Part shown: positions 52,176 through 60,895 of the stretch, piece after piece | Numbering within the stretch: the stretch's first letter is position 1 | Layout of the letters: every line of letters begins with the position of its first letter | Assembly (NCBI GenBank): GCA_965223755.1 | Contig: CBDCXF010000002.1 | Coordinates: 434,001-498,000 of the forward strand | DNA from: CBDCXF01 sp965223755 | Lineage (GTDB): Bacteria; Acidobacteriota; Thermoanaerobaculia; Multivoradales; JAHEKO01 | Length of the DNA stretch: 64,000 bases | Direction: 5' to 3' | Notes under the pieces: model-generated | Told to the model about the DNA's origin: nothing | The model's database searches: none | What the model saw: the letters and a program-made list of their open reading frames with translations, nothing else | Translations under genes and position numbers: made by a program

Positions 52176-53117
52176 CTAGGACGACTCGGCCTGCGCGGCA
52201 CGGCGTGCCGCATCGCGGACCGCAAGACTGGGATCGGATTCCAGCGCCCCCAACGCCTCCAGGGCTTGCGGACCGCCCAGCCGTCCCAAAGCGTCGATGC
52301 CACTCAAAATGACCTCTTCGATCTGGGCCGGGGTGATGTCCGGAACCGCGGCGACGCGCTCGCGATCCACCATCTCCAGGAGCACCGGCATTCCTTGATC
52401 GTGCCCTTGCGCCGCCAAGGCGACCGCTGCATTCCAGCGCACATCCGCGGTGGCGTCTTCGAGAACGGTTCCTAGCGCCTCTACCGCAGCCGGAGTTTCG
52501 ATCTCCGCCAGAGCATGCGCAGCGATCTTGCGAATACCGGGGTCCTGGTCGGAAAGCGCCGCGATCAGCCGCTGCTCACCGCGGTTGTCACCCATCGCCC
52601 CTAGCGCCCACAGGGCGTAAATACGCAAGTGCGCGTCTTCGCTCTCGGCGGCGTCGAGCAGCGCCGGGACCGATGCTTCATCATGCGTATAGCCCAGCAC
52701 CAGCGCCAGATAGCGGCGGATAGCGTGGTCCTTGGATTCGGCAAAGAGCGTTCGCACTTTGAGCTGCGCGGTGGGGTCGTCCGCGAGCGCCTCGGGGTCT
52801 GCGAGCAGGATCTTGGACAGCTCGTAGGCCGCCTGAGTCCGCCGCGGCTTCCACCCGTGGGAGAGATCGTCGACGAAGTCGCCGACTTCGCTGCCGTCGT
52901 AGGCCAGCCATCCAAAGCCGAGAAAAACCCCGACGCTGGCCAACACCACCAACAACGGAACGACAAAAAGACCCAAGAATCCGCGCAGAATCGTGTCGCG
53001 CTCTTCGACTTCGTCGTGTTCCCCAGCCTCGGTCGGCAAAACCGACTTGAGGTCAGCGTGGCTTAGGTCCGCGTGCTCTTCTTCTGCGTCAAACTGCGAA
53101 GATTCTTGCTCCGTCAT
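52176..53117 (-). CDS. Membrane-anchored HEAT-repeat protein
   Basis: A 313-residue protein with an acidic N-terminal cytoplasmic tail (residues 1-42), one strongly hydrophobic helix (about 45-70) and then HEAT-like or PBS lyase-type helical repeats from residue 95 to the end (for example LRIYALWALGAMGDN and VRWNAAVALAAQGHD). Such repeats bind partner proteins. No catalytic residues are visible. It stands upstream of the SRPBCC gene on the same strand with a 44-base gap. The function is unknown. Confidence 0.8.
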   Translation of the reverse strand: MTEQESSQFDAEEEHADLSHADLKSVLPTEAGEHDEVEERDTILRGFLGLFVVPLLVVLASVGVFLGFGWLAYDGSEVGDFVDDLSHGWKPRRTQAAYELSKILLADPEALADDPTAQLKVRTLFAESKDHAIRRYLALVLGYTHDEASVPALLDAAESEDAHLRIYALWALGAMGDNRGEQRLIAALSDQDPGIRKIAAHALAEIETPAAVEALGTVLEDATADVRWNAAVALAAQGHDQGMPVLLEMVDRERVAAVPDITPAQIEEVILSGIDALGRLGGPQALEALGALESDPSLAVRDAARRAAQAESS

Positions 53118-53144
53118 GCCGAGCGGAGCATACCGAAGTGGGGA

Positions 53145-53897
53145 TCACTCGGCGAGAGGCGCAAACTGGTCGGAGCAACGGTGCAAGCAAGCCGCCTGAT
53201 TATGGCGGGCCAGCAACAAACAGCCATCGTAGGAAAGGCCTTCTGCTTCCCACGCTTGATCACAATCGTGCTCGCTGGCGTCGAACTCACCGTATAGATC
53301 GAAGCAATCGCGCAGGCCGTAGCTATTGGAATCCAAAGGCTCATAGTCGTCGCAGTTTTGCGACTTGAGTCGCTCACGGAGACGAGCGAGAGACTCCTCG
53401 TTGTGGCGCACCGACCGCAAAGCATGCTGTGCCGACTCCGCTTGTTCGGTGACAAGGAGAATAGCTTCAGCCCCATTGCCAAGTTCTTCACCGAGTCCCT
53501 GTACACGCTGGAGCAAACCGGTGTAATACGACCCGTCATGGGCCAGAGCCACAGCGTGGAGCTCAAAATTTAACGGCGTTGGCCCGGCGCCAAAGGCAAT
53601 CTTGGGAGCGAGGCGGATTGAGCGAGGAACTCGTTCCAGTACCTCCATTGTTGGTGAATCCGGCATTGCTGGATCTTGATTGAACTCGGCTACACCCCCT
53701 GATACAAGGGTGCTCGCCAGGCTATCGTCAAAGCGCTCCAAAATGAGGCGGGCGTCATTGTAGCCCGTGACTGCAAGAACCCACGGCGAATCAAGCAACA
53801 CGATTCCTGTCTTGCGGACGTGCTCAGTTTCGCCACCCATAAGCGGGACGGAGAGTGCAAGCCCCGCTACCAATCCGAGGCAAGGCCATTGGCGCAT
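53145..53897 (-). CDS. Secreted protein of unknown function with Cys-rich C-terminus
   Basis: A 250-residue protein with a Sec signal peptide (residues 1-20, cleavage near LMGG). The first half is mixed alpha/beta without known motif; residues 130-190 are strongly helical and Glu/Arg-rich; the last 70 residues hold six cysteines (NCDDY, RDCFD, HDCDQ, DGCLL, AACLHRC) suggesting disulfides. No family is recognised. It lies after the oxidase operon on the same strand but is separated from the HEAT gene by 27 bases. Confidence 0.7.
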   Translation of the reverse strand: MRQWPCLGLVAGLALSVPLMGGETEHVRKTGIVLLDSPWVLAVTGYNDARLILERFDDSLASTLVSGGVAEFNQDPAMPDSPTMEVLERVPRSIRLAPKIAFGAGPTPLNFELHAVALAHDGSYYTGLLQRVQGLGEELGNGAEAILLVTEQAESAQHALRSVRHNEESLARLRERLKSQNCDDYEPLDSNSYGLRDCFDLYGEFDASEHDCDQAWEAEGLSYDGCLLLARHNQAACLHRCSDQFAPLAE

Positions 53898-53953
53898 AAA
53901 CGAATGCTACCACCACCAAAAACGCGACACGAAACAAAAGGTCGGTAGTCCGC

Positions 53954-53993
53954 CTAGAGTGGCTCTAGAGCAACTAGAGTAGCTCTAGAGCAA
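53954..53993. repeat. 20-bp tandem repeat, CTAG-rich
   Basis: Two adjacent copies of CTAGAGTGGCTCTAGAGCAA (one mismatch), each containing the palindrome CTCTAGAG. The second copy overlaps the last codons and stop of the oxidase subunit IV gene, so it marks the 3' end of the long act-caa3 unit. A hairpin can form between the two CTCTAGAG cores; it may act in termination or mRNA end stability. Confidence 0.6.
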
Positions 53994-54272
53994 GAAGTCG
54001 CGGGTGAAGTAATCCGACAGGGTGATTCCGAACAGGATCGCCAGGAACAAGACCCCGGCCAAGACCGCCAGTTTGTTGAGGCGCGAAGCGTGGCGCACTT
54101 GCATAAAGAAGAGCACCACCAGGGTCGCCTTGGTCAAGGCAATGAGCATGGCAACGAGATCGTTCCAAGCTCCCAGGTCCACGAATGCCACCCAAACGGT
54201 GACGGCGGTGAGCACCATCAAGGCGACGAAGATCGCCAGATAGGTTGGAACGCCGGTGACTTTGTGCGCCAT
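53985..54272 (-). CDS. ctaF: caa3 oxidase subunit IV
   Basis: A 95-residue prokaryotic subunit IV with three helices; helix 2 ends with TKATLVVLFFMQVRHASRLNK, the usual signature. It is the last gene of the alternative complex III-caa3 unit, 22 bases after subunit III. It is structural. The second copy in this window is at 5540. Confidence 0.88.
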   Translation of the reverse strand: MAHKVTGVPTYLAIFVALMVLTAVTVWVAFVDLGAWNDLVAMLIALTKATLVVLFFMQVRHASRLNKLAVLAGVLFLAILFGITLSDYFTRDFLL

Positions 54273-54294
54273 GGCTAGCTTTCCCCCAAAGTCA

Positions 54295-54966
54295 CTAGCT
54301 TCTCCCTAGCAGGTAGAGGAGCGGGAACAGGAAAATCCAGACGATGTCGACGAAGTGCCAGTACAGACCCATCCCTTCGACGAAGTTGTGGTTGTCTTCC
54401 GAATAGGCGCCTTGCCAGGCCCACCAGGCGACAAACAGCAGCAGGACGATGCCAACCACCATGTGCAGGGCGTGCAGCCCGGTCATGGCGAAGTAGAGAT
54501 TGAAGAACATCTGCACGTTGCGGGCGTTGCCCGGTCCGTGCCACTCGAAGTCCGGCCCCGGCACATGATGTTCGTGCCACTTGTGGCTGTACTCCACGCC
54601 TTTGACGCCGAGGAAGACGCCTCCCAAGATGACGGTTGCCAGAATGAACCAAACCGTGGCTTTGCGGCGGTTGGTCTGGGCCGCCCACACCGCCAGAGCC
54701 ATGGTGAGGCTGGAGCCGATCAGCACCGCAGTGTTGAACGCTCCGAGGCGGATGTCCAACGCCGCCGAGGCATAGGCGAAATCCCTGGGGTTCGAGGTGC
54801 GGTAGACGAGATAGGCGGTGAACAGACCGCCAAAGAACATGATCTCCTGCACCAGAAACAGCCACATCCCGAAGTAGGACGACTCCTTCTGCTGCTCGAA
54901 GCTGTCGAAGTGGTGGGCGAGCCCCCACGCTTTCGGGTTTGCCGCTCTGTCGGCTCGGGAACTCAT
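54295..54966 (-). CDS. ctaE: caa3 oxidase subunit III
   Basis: A 223-residue subunit III with five to six helices. Motifs include FGMWLFLVQEIMFFGGLF near residue 35, FAMTGLHALHMVVG and the C-terminal YWHFVDIVWIFLFPLLYLL. The N-terminal 28 residues (with HHFDSFEQQKESS) are soluble. The start overlaps the subunit I stop by four bases. Confidence 0.95.
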   Translation of the reverse strand: MSSRADRAANPKAWGLAHHFDSFEQQKESSYFGMWLFLVQEIMFFGGLFTAYLVYRTSNPRDFAYASAALDIRLGAFNTAVLIGSSLTMALAVWAAQTNRRKATVWFILATVILGGVFLGVKGVEYSHKWHEHHVPGPDFEWHGPGNARNVQMFFNLYFAMTGLHALHMVVGIVLLLFVAWWAWQGAYSEDNHNFVEGMGLYWHFVDIVWIFLFPLLYLLGRS

Positions 54967-56639
54967 GCTTCGCTCCCAAACTCGGCGGCGATCTCATCGC
55001 GCTGCACCCGACGCTCGACGCGGCCAGCGTAGTCGTAGGCCTCGTAGTCGACCACCGGATCGACCAAGAAATTGTGCACAGGAGGCGGTGAGGCCGTCTC
55101 CCACTCAAGTCCCACGGCGCCCCAAGGATCGTCACCGGCGCGCTTGCCGTAGCGCATCGAATAAACGAAATAGACCAATGGGATCAGATAGCCGACCCCC
55201 AAGATGCTGGCACCCGCAGAAGAAAGGACATTGAGAACCTGAAAGTCTGCAGGGTACTCATAGTAACGACGCGGCATGCCGAGGTAACCGAGGACGAACT
55301 GCGGCATGAAGGTCAGATTGAAGCCGACAAATACCAGCAGCGCCGACATCTTGGACCAGAAGGCCGGGTAAAGGCGTCCGGTGATTTTCGGCCACCAGAA
55401 ATGAAGCCCGCCCATGTAGGCCATGATGACGCCACCGACCATGACGTAGTGGAAGTGGGCGACGATGAAGTAGGTGTCGTGAACGTGCACGTCGATGCCG
55501 AGAGTCGCCAGCATCACGCCGGTCAAACCGCCTATGGTGAAGAGGCCCAAGAAGCCGATCGCGAACAGCATCGGCGTTTCCCAAGACACCGATCCCTTGT
55601 ACATGGTCGACAGCCAATTGAAGACTTTGACCGCCGAAGGCACCGCCACCAGCATGCTCAAAATCGAAAAGATCATCCCGGCGTAAACCGATTGGCCGGA
55701 GAGAAACATGTGGTGTCCCCAGACCAGGAAGCCGAGTACGGCGATGGACACCGAGGCAAAAGCGACAAACTTGTAGCCGAAGATCGACTTGCGCGATCCG
55801 GCGGCGACGATCTCGCTGATCACGCCCATCGCCGGCAAGATCATGATGTAGACCGCCGGGTGGGAGTAGAACCAGAACAAGTGCTGGAACAACAGCGGGT
55901 CGCCGCCCACCGCCGGATCGAAGATGCCGATGTGGAAGAGGCGTTCCGCGGCCAGCAACAAGATGGTGATGGCGACGACCGGCGTACCCAAGATCATGAT
56001 GATCGAGGTGGCGTAATGCGCCCACACGAACAGCGGCAGGCGGAACCAGGTCAGCCCCGGCGCTCGCAATCGGTGGATGCTCACCAAGAAGTTGAGCCCG
56101 GTCAGAATCGAGGCAAAGCCAGTGACGAAGACACCGACGCCAACGGCGACCACCGCCGTGTTGCTGAAAGCCGTGGACAAAGGCGTGTAGAAGGTCCAGC
56201 CGGTGTCGACCCCACCGCTCAACAGCGACGCGGTGACGATGATTCCGCCCAAGTTGAAGATGTACCAACTGAGCAGGTTGATCTTGGGAAAGGCCAAATC
56301 CTTGGCCCCGATCATCAACGGCAAAAGGAAGTTCCCGAGCACCGCAGGGATCCCTGGAATCAACACAAAGAACACCATGAAGACACCGTGCATGGTGAAC
56401 ATGCGGTTGTAGGTATCGGCGGTGACGAGGTCACCGGCCGGTGTCGCCAACTCGAGGCGGATGCCAACCGCCATCAATCCCCCGAGGATGAAGAAGAAGG
56501 TGATCGACAGCAGGTAAAGAATGGCGATGCGCTTATGGTCTACGGTCAAGAGCCACGAGCGCACGCCGAAGTCGGCGTTCAAGTAATGCTGGCGATGGGT
56601 CCCAGACTGTCTGCCGGTGTCGTTGCTATGGCTGCTCAT
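54963..56639 (-). CDS. ctaD: caa3 oxidase subunit I (A2-type)
   Basis: This 558-residue catalytic subunit carries haem a and the haem a3-CuB centre. Ligands His84, His260, His309 and His310 and Tyr264 are present. The motif YSHPAVY (residues 258-264) has alanine in place of the D-channel glutamate, with the preceding YS pair that defines A2-type oxidases. The D-channel entry Asp114 and the K-channel Lys338 (SAVKVFNW) are kept. It differs sharply from the A1-like subunit I at 6451. Overlaps of four bases join it to the genes on both sides. Confidence 0.96.
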   Translation of the reverse strand: MSSHSNDTGRQSGTHRQHYLNADFGVRSWLLTVDHKRIAILYLLSITFFFILGGLMAVGIRLELATPAGDLVTADTYNRMFTMHGVFMVFFVLIPGIPAVLGNFLLPLMIGAKDLAFPKINLLSWYIFNLGGIIVTASLLSGGVDTGWTFYTPLSTAFSNTAVVAVGVGVFVTGFASILTGLNFLVSIHRLRAPGLTWFRLPLFVWAHYATSIIMILGTPVVAITILLLAAERLFHIGIFDPAVGGDPLLFQHLFWFYSHPAVYIMILPAMGVISEIVAAGSRKSIFGYKFVAFASVSIAVLGFLVWGHHMFLSGQSVYAGMIFSILSMLVAVPSAVKVFNWLSTMYKGSVSWETPMLFAIGFLGLFTIGGLTGVMLATLGIDVHVHDTYFIVAHFHYVMVGGVIMAYMGGLHFWWPKITGRLYPAFWSKMSALLVFVGFNLTFMPQFVLGYLGMPRRYYEYPADFQVLNVLSSAGASILGVGYLIPLVYFVYSMRYGKRAGDDPWGAVGLEWETASPPPVHNFLVDPVVDYEAYDYAGRVERRVQRDEIAAEFGSEA

Positions 56640-57634
56640 GGTGCGGGTTCATCCCCATCGGCGGGCGCCGAGTCGGTCGCTGCCAGATCTTCTTCCTCGG
56701 GCTCATTACCCAGTGTCTTGATGTACTGGATCAGCCCTGCGAGTTCTTCCTCGTTGAGCTGCCCTTGATAGGTCGGCATCAACGCCTGGTAGCCGGCCAC
56801 CATCTTGGCGGTCGGATCCAGGATCGACTCGCGCAGGTAGTTTTCATCGACCAAAACGGTCGCTCCACCTTCGAGAGTCTCCTCGGTGCCGAACAAGCCC
56901 TCCAGGTATGGGCCGAGGTTGTCGTTATTTGGATTGTGGCAAGTCTGGCAATTCTTGGCGGTAAATAGGTCGGCGCCACTGACCATCTCGCCACCGACGG
57001 CACTGCCACCTTGAGCGGTCAGCCACTCATCGTACTGGCTCGGTTCCATGACGACGATCTTGCCTCCCATGCGGGAGTGCTCGACGCCGCAGTACTCGGC
57101 ACAAAACAGGGTGTAGGTGCCGGTTTTGGTGGCCTCAAACCAAGTCGTCGTATAGCGGCCGGGCAGCACGTCCATCTTGACGCGGAAGTCGGGCACGAAG
57201 AACGAGTGGATGACATCCTCGGACGTCATCGTCAGTTTGACCGGCTGCCCGACGGGAACGTGCAAAGTGTTGATCTCGCGCGGACCTTCCGGATGCTGGA
57301 ACTTCCACATCCATTGCTTGCCGGTGACGTAGTACTCGATCGCATCGGCCGGAGGGCGCATGGCAAAAAAGAAAACCTTGGCGCCCCAGCCAAACATGAC
57401 CAGAAGAATGACCAGCGGAATGACCGACCAAACGATCTCAAGCCAGGTCGCGTGCGGGTCCGGCGCTCCGATCTCATCGACGCTGCGGCGACGGTAGCGC
57501 ACCGCAAAAACGACCAGCAGGAAAGCGATGAGAAGCGTGAATACGGTCGCGATCCCCAATGCGAAGAGCATCAAGGTGTCGACCTGTGGCGCTAGCGTCG
57601 ACGCGCTCTTGGGGAAGAGAGGGAAGCCAGACAT
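56636..57634 (-). CDS. ctaC: caa3 oxidase subunit II with fused cytochrome c
   Basis: A 332-residue subunit II. Two membrane helices at residues 20-46 and 65-90 are followed by the CuA domain: His143, Cys178, Glu180, Cys182, His186 and Met189 (CAEYCGVEHSRM). A C-terminal class I cytochrome c domain carries CQTCH at 229-233 and a likely distal methionine in ALMPTYQG near 286. It takes electrons from alternative complex III encoded upstream. An acidic tail ends the protein. No signal peptide is recognised beyond the first helix. Confidence 0.96.
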   Translation of the reverse strand: MSGFPLFPKSASTLAPQVDTLMLFALGIATVFTLLIAFLLVVFAVRYRRRSVDEIGAPDPHATWLEIVWSVIPLVILLVMFGWGAKVFFFAMRPPADAIEYYVTGKQWMWKFQHPEGPREINTLHVPVGQPVKLTMTSEDVIHSFFVPDFRVKMDVLPGRYTTTWFEATKTGTYTLFCAEYCGVEHSRMGGKIVVMEPSQYDEWLTAQGGSAVGGEMVSGADLFTAKNCQTCHNPNNDNLGPYLEGLFGTEETLEGGATVLVDENYLRESILDPTAKMVAGYQALMPTYQGQLNEEELAGLIQYIKTLGNEPEEEDLAATDSAPADGDEPAP

Positions 57635-58453
57635 CTAGGCGACCTCCACCGGCACCGCACGATCGCGGCGCACTGATGCAACGATGAACCAAACGATCAC
57701 CGCCAGCGTCAGCAGCCCGGCGGTGCGGATCGTGGTCCAAGCCGCGAAGGTGTACTTGCCGACGGTGGGATCGTAGCGGTAGCAAAAGAGTAGGGCTTGA
57801 TCGACCCAGGAGCCGATCTCTCCATCGGCGGCATCGACCAAGGCCAAGCGCAAATCACGCGCCGGGTAGTCGATTCCCAGGTGATAGCTGCCGATGCGCC
57901 CTTCCGGAGTGACCACCGCGATAGCGGCGGCGTGAGCGAACTCGCCACTGTCTTCGAGGTACTCATAACGGAAGCCGATTGCGTCAGCGAGCCCAGCAAC
58001 GGCTTCCGCATCTCCGGTGAGGAAGCGCCACCCTGGCGCGGTTTCCAGCTTGCCGTACTCCTGGAGGTGGCGCGCTTTGACCTTGGCGGCGTCTTCGGGC
58101 GTCTCTTCTGGATCGATCGAGAACGCCACCAAATCGAACTCGCGGCCGGGCTCGAACTCCAGCACTTTGAGGCTGCGCGTAATGCCGCGCAACACCATGC
58201 TGCACAGCATCGGGCAGTCGTAGTAGACCGGGGCGAGAATCACCGGTTTGTCACCGATCAGGTCCGCCAATCGGACTTCGGCACCGAGATCGTCGCGGAA
58301 GGAGAGTTCGAGGGGAAGTAGGTCTCCCAGACGCGCTTCGACGCCGACCTTCTGCAGTGGACCGGGAAGATCGTTGTTCAACACCGCCGTGCTCTCGGCG
58401 GTGAGCGGCAAGGCGACGAGGCCTGCAACGAGGAAAGCGCCGAAAACTTTCAC
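57635..58453 (-). CDS. Sco1/SenC copper chaperone (second copy)
   Basis: A 272-residue Sco-family protein with a cleavable signal peptide (residues 1-19) and a C-terminal membrane helix near 238-258. The copper site is Cys and Cys in YYDCPMLCSMVL near residue 80 and His in FAHAAAIAVV. The C-terminal stretch LFCYRYDPTVGKYT, typical of Sco proteins in act-cta clusters, brings an extra cysteine. It would metallate the CuA of the caa3 subunit II encoded directly downstream with no gap. Confidence 0.93.
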   Translation of the reverse strand: MKVFGAFLVAGLVALPLTAESTAVLNNDLPGPLQKVGVEARLGDLLPLELSFRDDLGAEVRLADLIGDKPVILAPVYYDCPMLCSMVLRGITRSLKVLEFEPGREFDLVAFSIDPEETPEDAAKVKARHLQEYGKLETAPGWRFLTGDAEAVAGLADAIGFRYEYLEDSGEFAHAAAIAVVTPEGRIGSYHLGIDYPARDLRLALVDAADGEIGSWVDQALLFCYRYDPTVGKYTFAAWTTIRTAGLLTLAVIVWFIVASVRRDRAVPVEVA

Positions 58454-58872
58454 GGCAGCTCCACTGGCTCGGCGTCGGCCACCTCAGGCGCCTGTTGGGC
58501 TTCAGCGGCAAGGATCTCGATTGCCCTGGCGACGGGGATGCGAGCCACTCCATTGGCCTCATCCACCCACTCATAGGACGTCAAGATCTCGTCCTCCGCT
58601 GCTCGCAACGCCACCAACTCAGCCTCGGGGTCTTCTTGCAATTGCGGGCCTGGAGGGGTGTGTATGGCGCGGGCCTCGGGCAGCACTGAAGGCGCCGGGT
58701 CGGCCGACGCCAAATCGTCGCGCAAGGCTTTCGACATCCACCACATCGCCAGAGCGGACAAGATCAACGCCACCGTGATTCCCAGTCCGAAAATGAGCAC
58801 ACCCTTGAGGCTGAGGTCACGATCCCAACCATGGGTGGAACGATCCGGGCGCATGTTGTTTTCGGTGCCCAT
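58450..58872 (-). CDS. Single-helix protein of the act-cta cluster
   Basis: A 140-residue protein with one transmembrane helix (residues 24-46) and a C-terminal region of form LQEDPEAELVALRAAEDEIL followed by YEWVDEANGVARIPVARAIEIL. Proteins with this arrangement commonly occur between the act and cta genes and may be an accessory subunit of alternative complex III or of the supercomplex. It overlaps both neighbours by one and four bases. The function is not known. Confidence 0.75.
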   Translation of the reverse strand: MGTENNMRPDRSTHGWDRDLSLKGVLIFGLGITVALILSALAMWWMSKALRDDLASADPAPSVLPEARAIHTPPGPQLQEDPEAELVALRAAEDEILTSYEWVDEANGVARIPVARAIEILAAEAQQAPEVADAEPVELP

Positions 58873-60086
58873 CAGTGTTCCGCCTCATCAAGCGCGTCGG
58901 CCAAGTAGGGTTCGTGGACCGGCAGCAATGGCCGCTTGCGCAGTTCGTGTAGGTAGAAAGCCATCCAAATACCGCCGACCCCCAGCACCGTGGCCAGATC
59001 GAGCCAGTGCAGATGCAGTCCGGCGTGCTCGCCGCCGTGTCCGAAAGCCGGCGCAACTTGCCAATACAAGTCCAACCAGCGCATGACCAACAGCACCAAG
59101 GCAACCGTTGCCAATTTTTTGGCATCGCGTTTGAGGTCGCGGGACAGGAGCAGCAAAAACGGCAGCGCGAAGTGACCGAGAATCAGGGCGATCGAAACCC
59201 ACTTCCAGCCGCCGTGGCTGCGCGCCAGGTACCAGGTGACTTCCTCCGGTAGATTGCCCGACCAGACGATGATGAGCTGCGAGAGCTGGAAGTAGGTCCA
59301 CAGCATGACGAAGGCGAGGAGCAACTTGCCGTAGTCGTGGAAGTGGCGTTTGCGGAATAGGCTCTCCATCGGTCGGCGCTGACTCAGATAGAGGGCCATG
59401 GGGATCAAGAAGGCCATCGCCGCGACCGCGTTGCCGCCGATGAAGCTGACCCCGAACATGCTCGAATACCAGTGCGGGTCGAGCGACATGATCCAGTCGA
59501 CGGAGGCGACGGTGGCGGTGAGGCAGTAAAGCACCAAACCAGGCGCCGCCGTTCCTTGCATCAAGCGAAATAGCTTATGGCTTTGTACCTCGTCTTGGCG
59601 TTTGGACAACCGATTGAGCGCCCAAGTGAAGAACATCCAAACGGCGAAGTAGATCGCGGTGCGGATGATGAACCCGGGTACGTTCAGGAACCAGCTCTTG
59701 GCCTGAATCAACTCGTCGTGCGCCACCACCTCGGGACGGGCCCAGGGATAGAGCTGTTTTCGGCCCAAAATGATGGGGATGAATCCGAGCGCCAGCAACG
59801 GGAAGGTGCGGGTCGCCGCGCCCAGAATGCGGCGAAGCATGATGCCCCAACCTCCCCTTGTGAGCTGATGCAGCAGTCCGAGAGCGAAGCAGCCCAAGGT
59901 GATGGTGGTGACGAACAACCAAGCCACCAGGTACGAGCGGAAGAACTGGGTCGAATCGAGCCACAGGCCGAGGAGCGAGAGAGCGACGCCAACCGCTCCC
60001 ACCATCCACGCGCGCGACACCAGATCGGCCAAGCTGCTTGGTGGCGACAGGTCGAGATCAGCCGGAACAACGAATTCACGACTCAT
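58872..60086 (-). CDS. actF: Alternative complex III membrane subunit ActF
   Basis: A 404-residue polytopic membrane protein with about ten helices, matching the ActF subunit of quinol:cytochrome c oxidoreductase, a relative of ActC. Conserved features include a GRKQLYPWARP loop and ATVASVDWIMSLDPHWYSS. It is paired with ActC as a membrane core subunit. Its stop is shared by the next gene's start and its start by the stop of actE. Confidence 0.93.
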   Translation of the reverse strand: MSREFVVPADLDLSPPSSLADLVSRAWMVGAVGVALSLLGLWLDSTQFFRSYLVAWLFVTTITLGCFALGLLHQLTRGGWGIMLRRILGAATRTFPLLALGFIPIILGRKQLYPWARPEVVAHDELIQAKSWFLNVPGFIIRTAIYFAVWMFFTWALNRLSKRQDEVQSHKLFRLMQGTAAPGLVLYCLTATVASVDWIMSLDPHWYSSMFGVSFIGGNAVAAMAFLIPMALYLSQRRPMESLFRKRHFHDYGKLLLAFVMLWTYFQLSQLIIVWSGNLPEEVTWYLARSHGGWKWVSIALILGHFALPFLLLLSRDLKRDAKKLATVALVLLVMRWLDLYWQVAPAFGHGGEHAGLHLHWLDLATVLGVGGIWMAFYLHELRKRPLLPVHEPYLADALDEAEH

Positions 60087-60895
60087 CAGTGGGTGTCCTC
60101 TGCTGCCGGCTCGGTTACTGGAGCCTCACCACCCAAAACCGCCAGATCTGCCGGCGTGAGTCGGGCGCGGTCGGCGTTGCGACTGAACTGCAGTGCTTGA
60201 ATGTAAGCGGCGATCGCCCATCGATCGGCGACCGGAATCTGCGCCGCATAGCTCGACATGTCGCCGAAGCCGTTGGTCATCGCCGCAAAGTAGTAGCCAG
60301 GGGACGACGTGCGCAGCCGGTCCTGATGGAACGACTGTGGAGCCTTGAAGCCGCGTTGTACCACCATGCCGTCGCCATCGCCAGTGCGACCGTGGCACGG
60401 TGAACAAAAGATGTCGTAACGCTCGCGCCCGCGTAGAAGCAGATCCGAGCTGACCTCCACCGGCAAGACGGCGACGAAATCACCCTGTTCATCGACACCG
60501 CGGTAGAAACGATCATCGGCGCGAAGCTGGCCACGGGCCACCGTGCCCTCAATCAACGGTCGCGAAGCCATGCCGTCGGCGAAGAAGTCACTCGCTTCGA
60601 GCGGCTGCAATTTGGGCTGATCATGCATGTCTTGGCGGCAGCCTTGTGACACCAAACCGACCAGCAAGGCGCACACGAACAGCACCGCCGTAGGGGAGGG
60701 CCTTGTGCCCTCCTGGGCGGGGGCAAGCCCCGCCCCTACACCATCGCGGGCGCCGTGAAAGAGGGCCTTGTGCCCTTCCGGGCGGGACCCAGCGCCTTTA
60801 TGGGCGCCGCAGGGGAGGGCCTCGCGCCCTCCCGGGCGGGGGCAAGCCCCGCCCCTACGCAGAATCCAAACATGCAGCCTATTCCTCAACTTCAT
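60086..60895 (-). CDS. actE: Alternative complex III monohaem cytochrome ActE, repeat-disrupted leader
   Basis: A 269-residue protein ending in a monohaem cytochrome c domain (FCSPCHGRTGDGDG near residue 167). It should be a lipoprotein: TAVLFVCALLVGLVSQGC has the lipid-accepting cysteine near residue 86. Normally a short basic start precedes such a signal, but here MKLRNRLHVWILRRG is separated from it by about 55 residues encoded by a palindromic repeat. The ATG used overlaps the end of actD by 17 bases; an ATG 24 bases upstream is less likely. Whether this long leader still works is unclear. Confidence 0.88.
   Translation of the reverse strand: MKLRNRLHVWILRRGGACPRPGGREALPCGAHKGAGSRPEGHKALFHGARDGVGAGLAPAQEGTRPSPTAVLFVCALLVGLVSQGCRQDMHDQPKLQPLEASDFFADGMASRPLIEGTVARGQLRADDRFYRGVDEQGDFVAVLPVEVSSDLLLRGRERYDIFCSPCHGRTGDGDGMVVQRGFKAPQSFHQDRLRTSSPGYYFAAMTNGFGDMSSYAAQIPVADRWAIAAYIQALQFSRNADRARLTPADLAVLGGEAPVTEPAAEDTH
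60690..60858. repeat. Three-unit palindromic repeat element inside actE
   Basis: Units at 60690-60739 and 60809-60858 are 50 bases each and about 90% alike; a diverged unit starts at 60755. Each unit opens GTAGGGG or GCAGGGG, closes CCCCTAC, and contains two hairpins: GAGGGC with GCCCTC, and GGGCGGGG with CCCCGCCC. This is the architecture of REP/BIME-like elements. The element lies in the 5' coding region of actE and keeps the frame open. Confidence 0.9.

Noticed and set aside
55401..56768. 455-codon plus-strand frame opposite the caa3 subunit I gene
   Set aside because: The product is a His/Arg/Asp-rich shadow of a conserved oxidase gene with no domain of its own.
60690..60858. CRISPR array
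   Set aside because: Only three units, one diverged, each internally palindromic, with no constant-length unique spacers and no cas genes.
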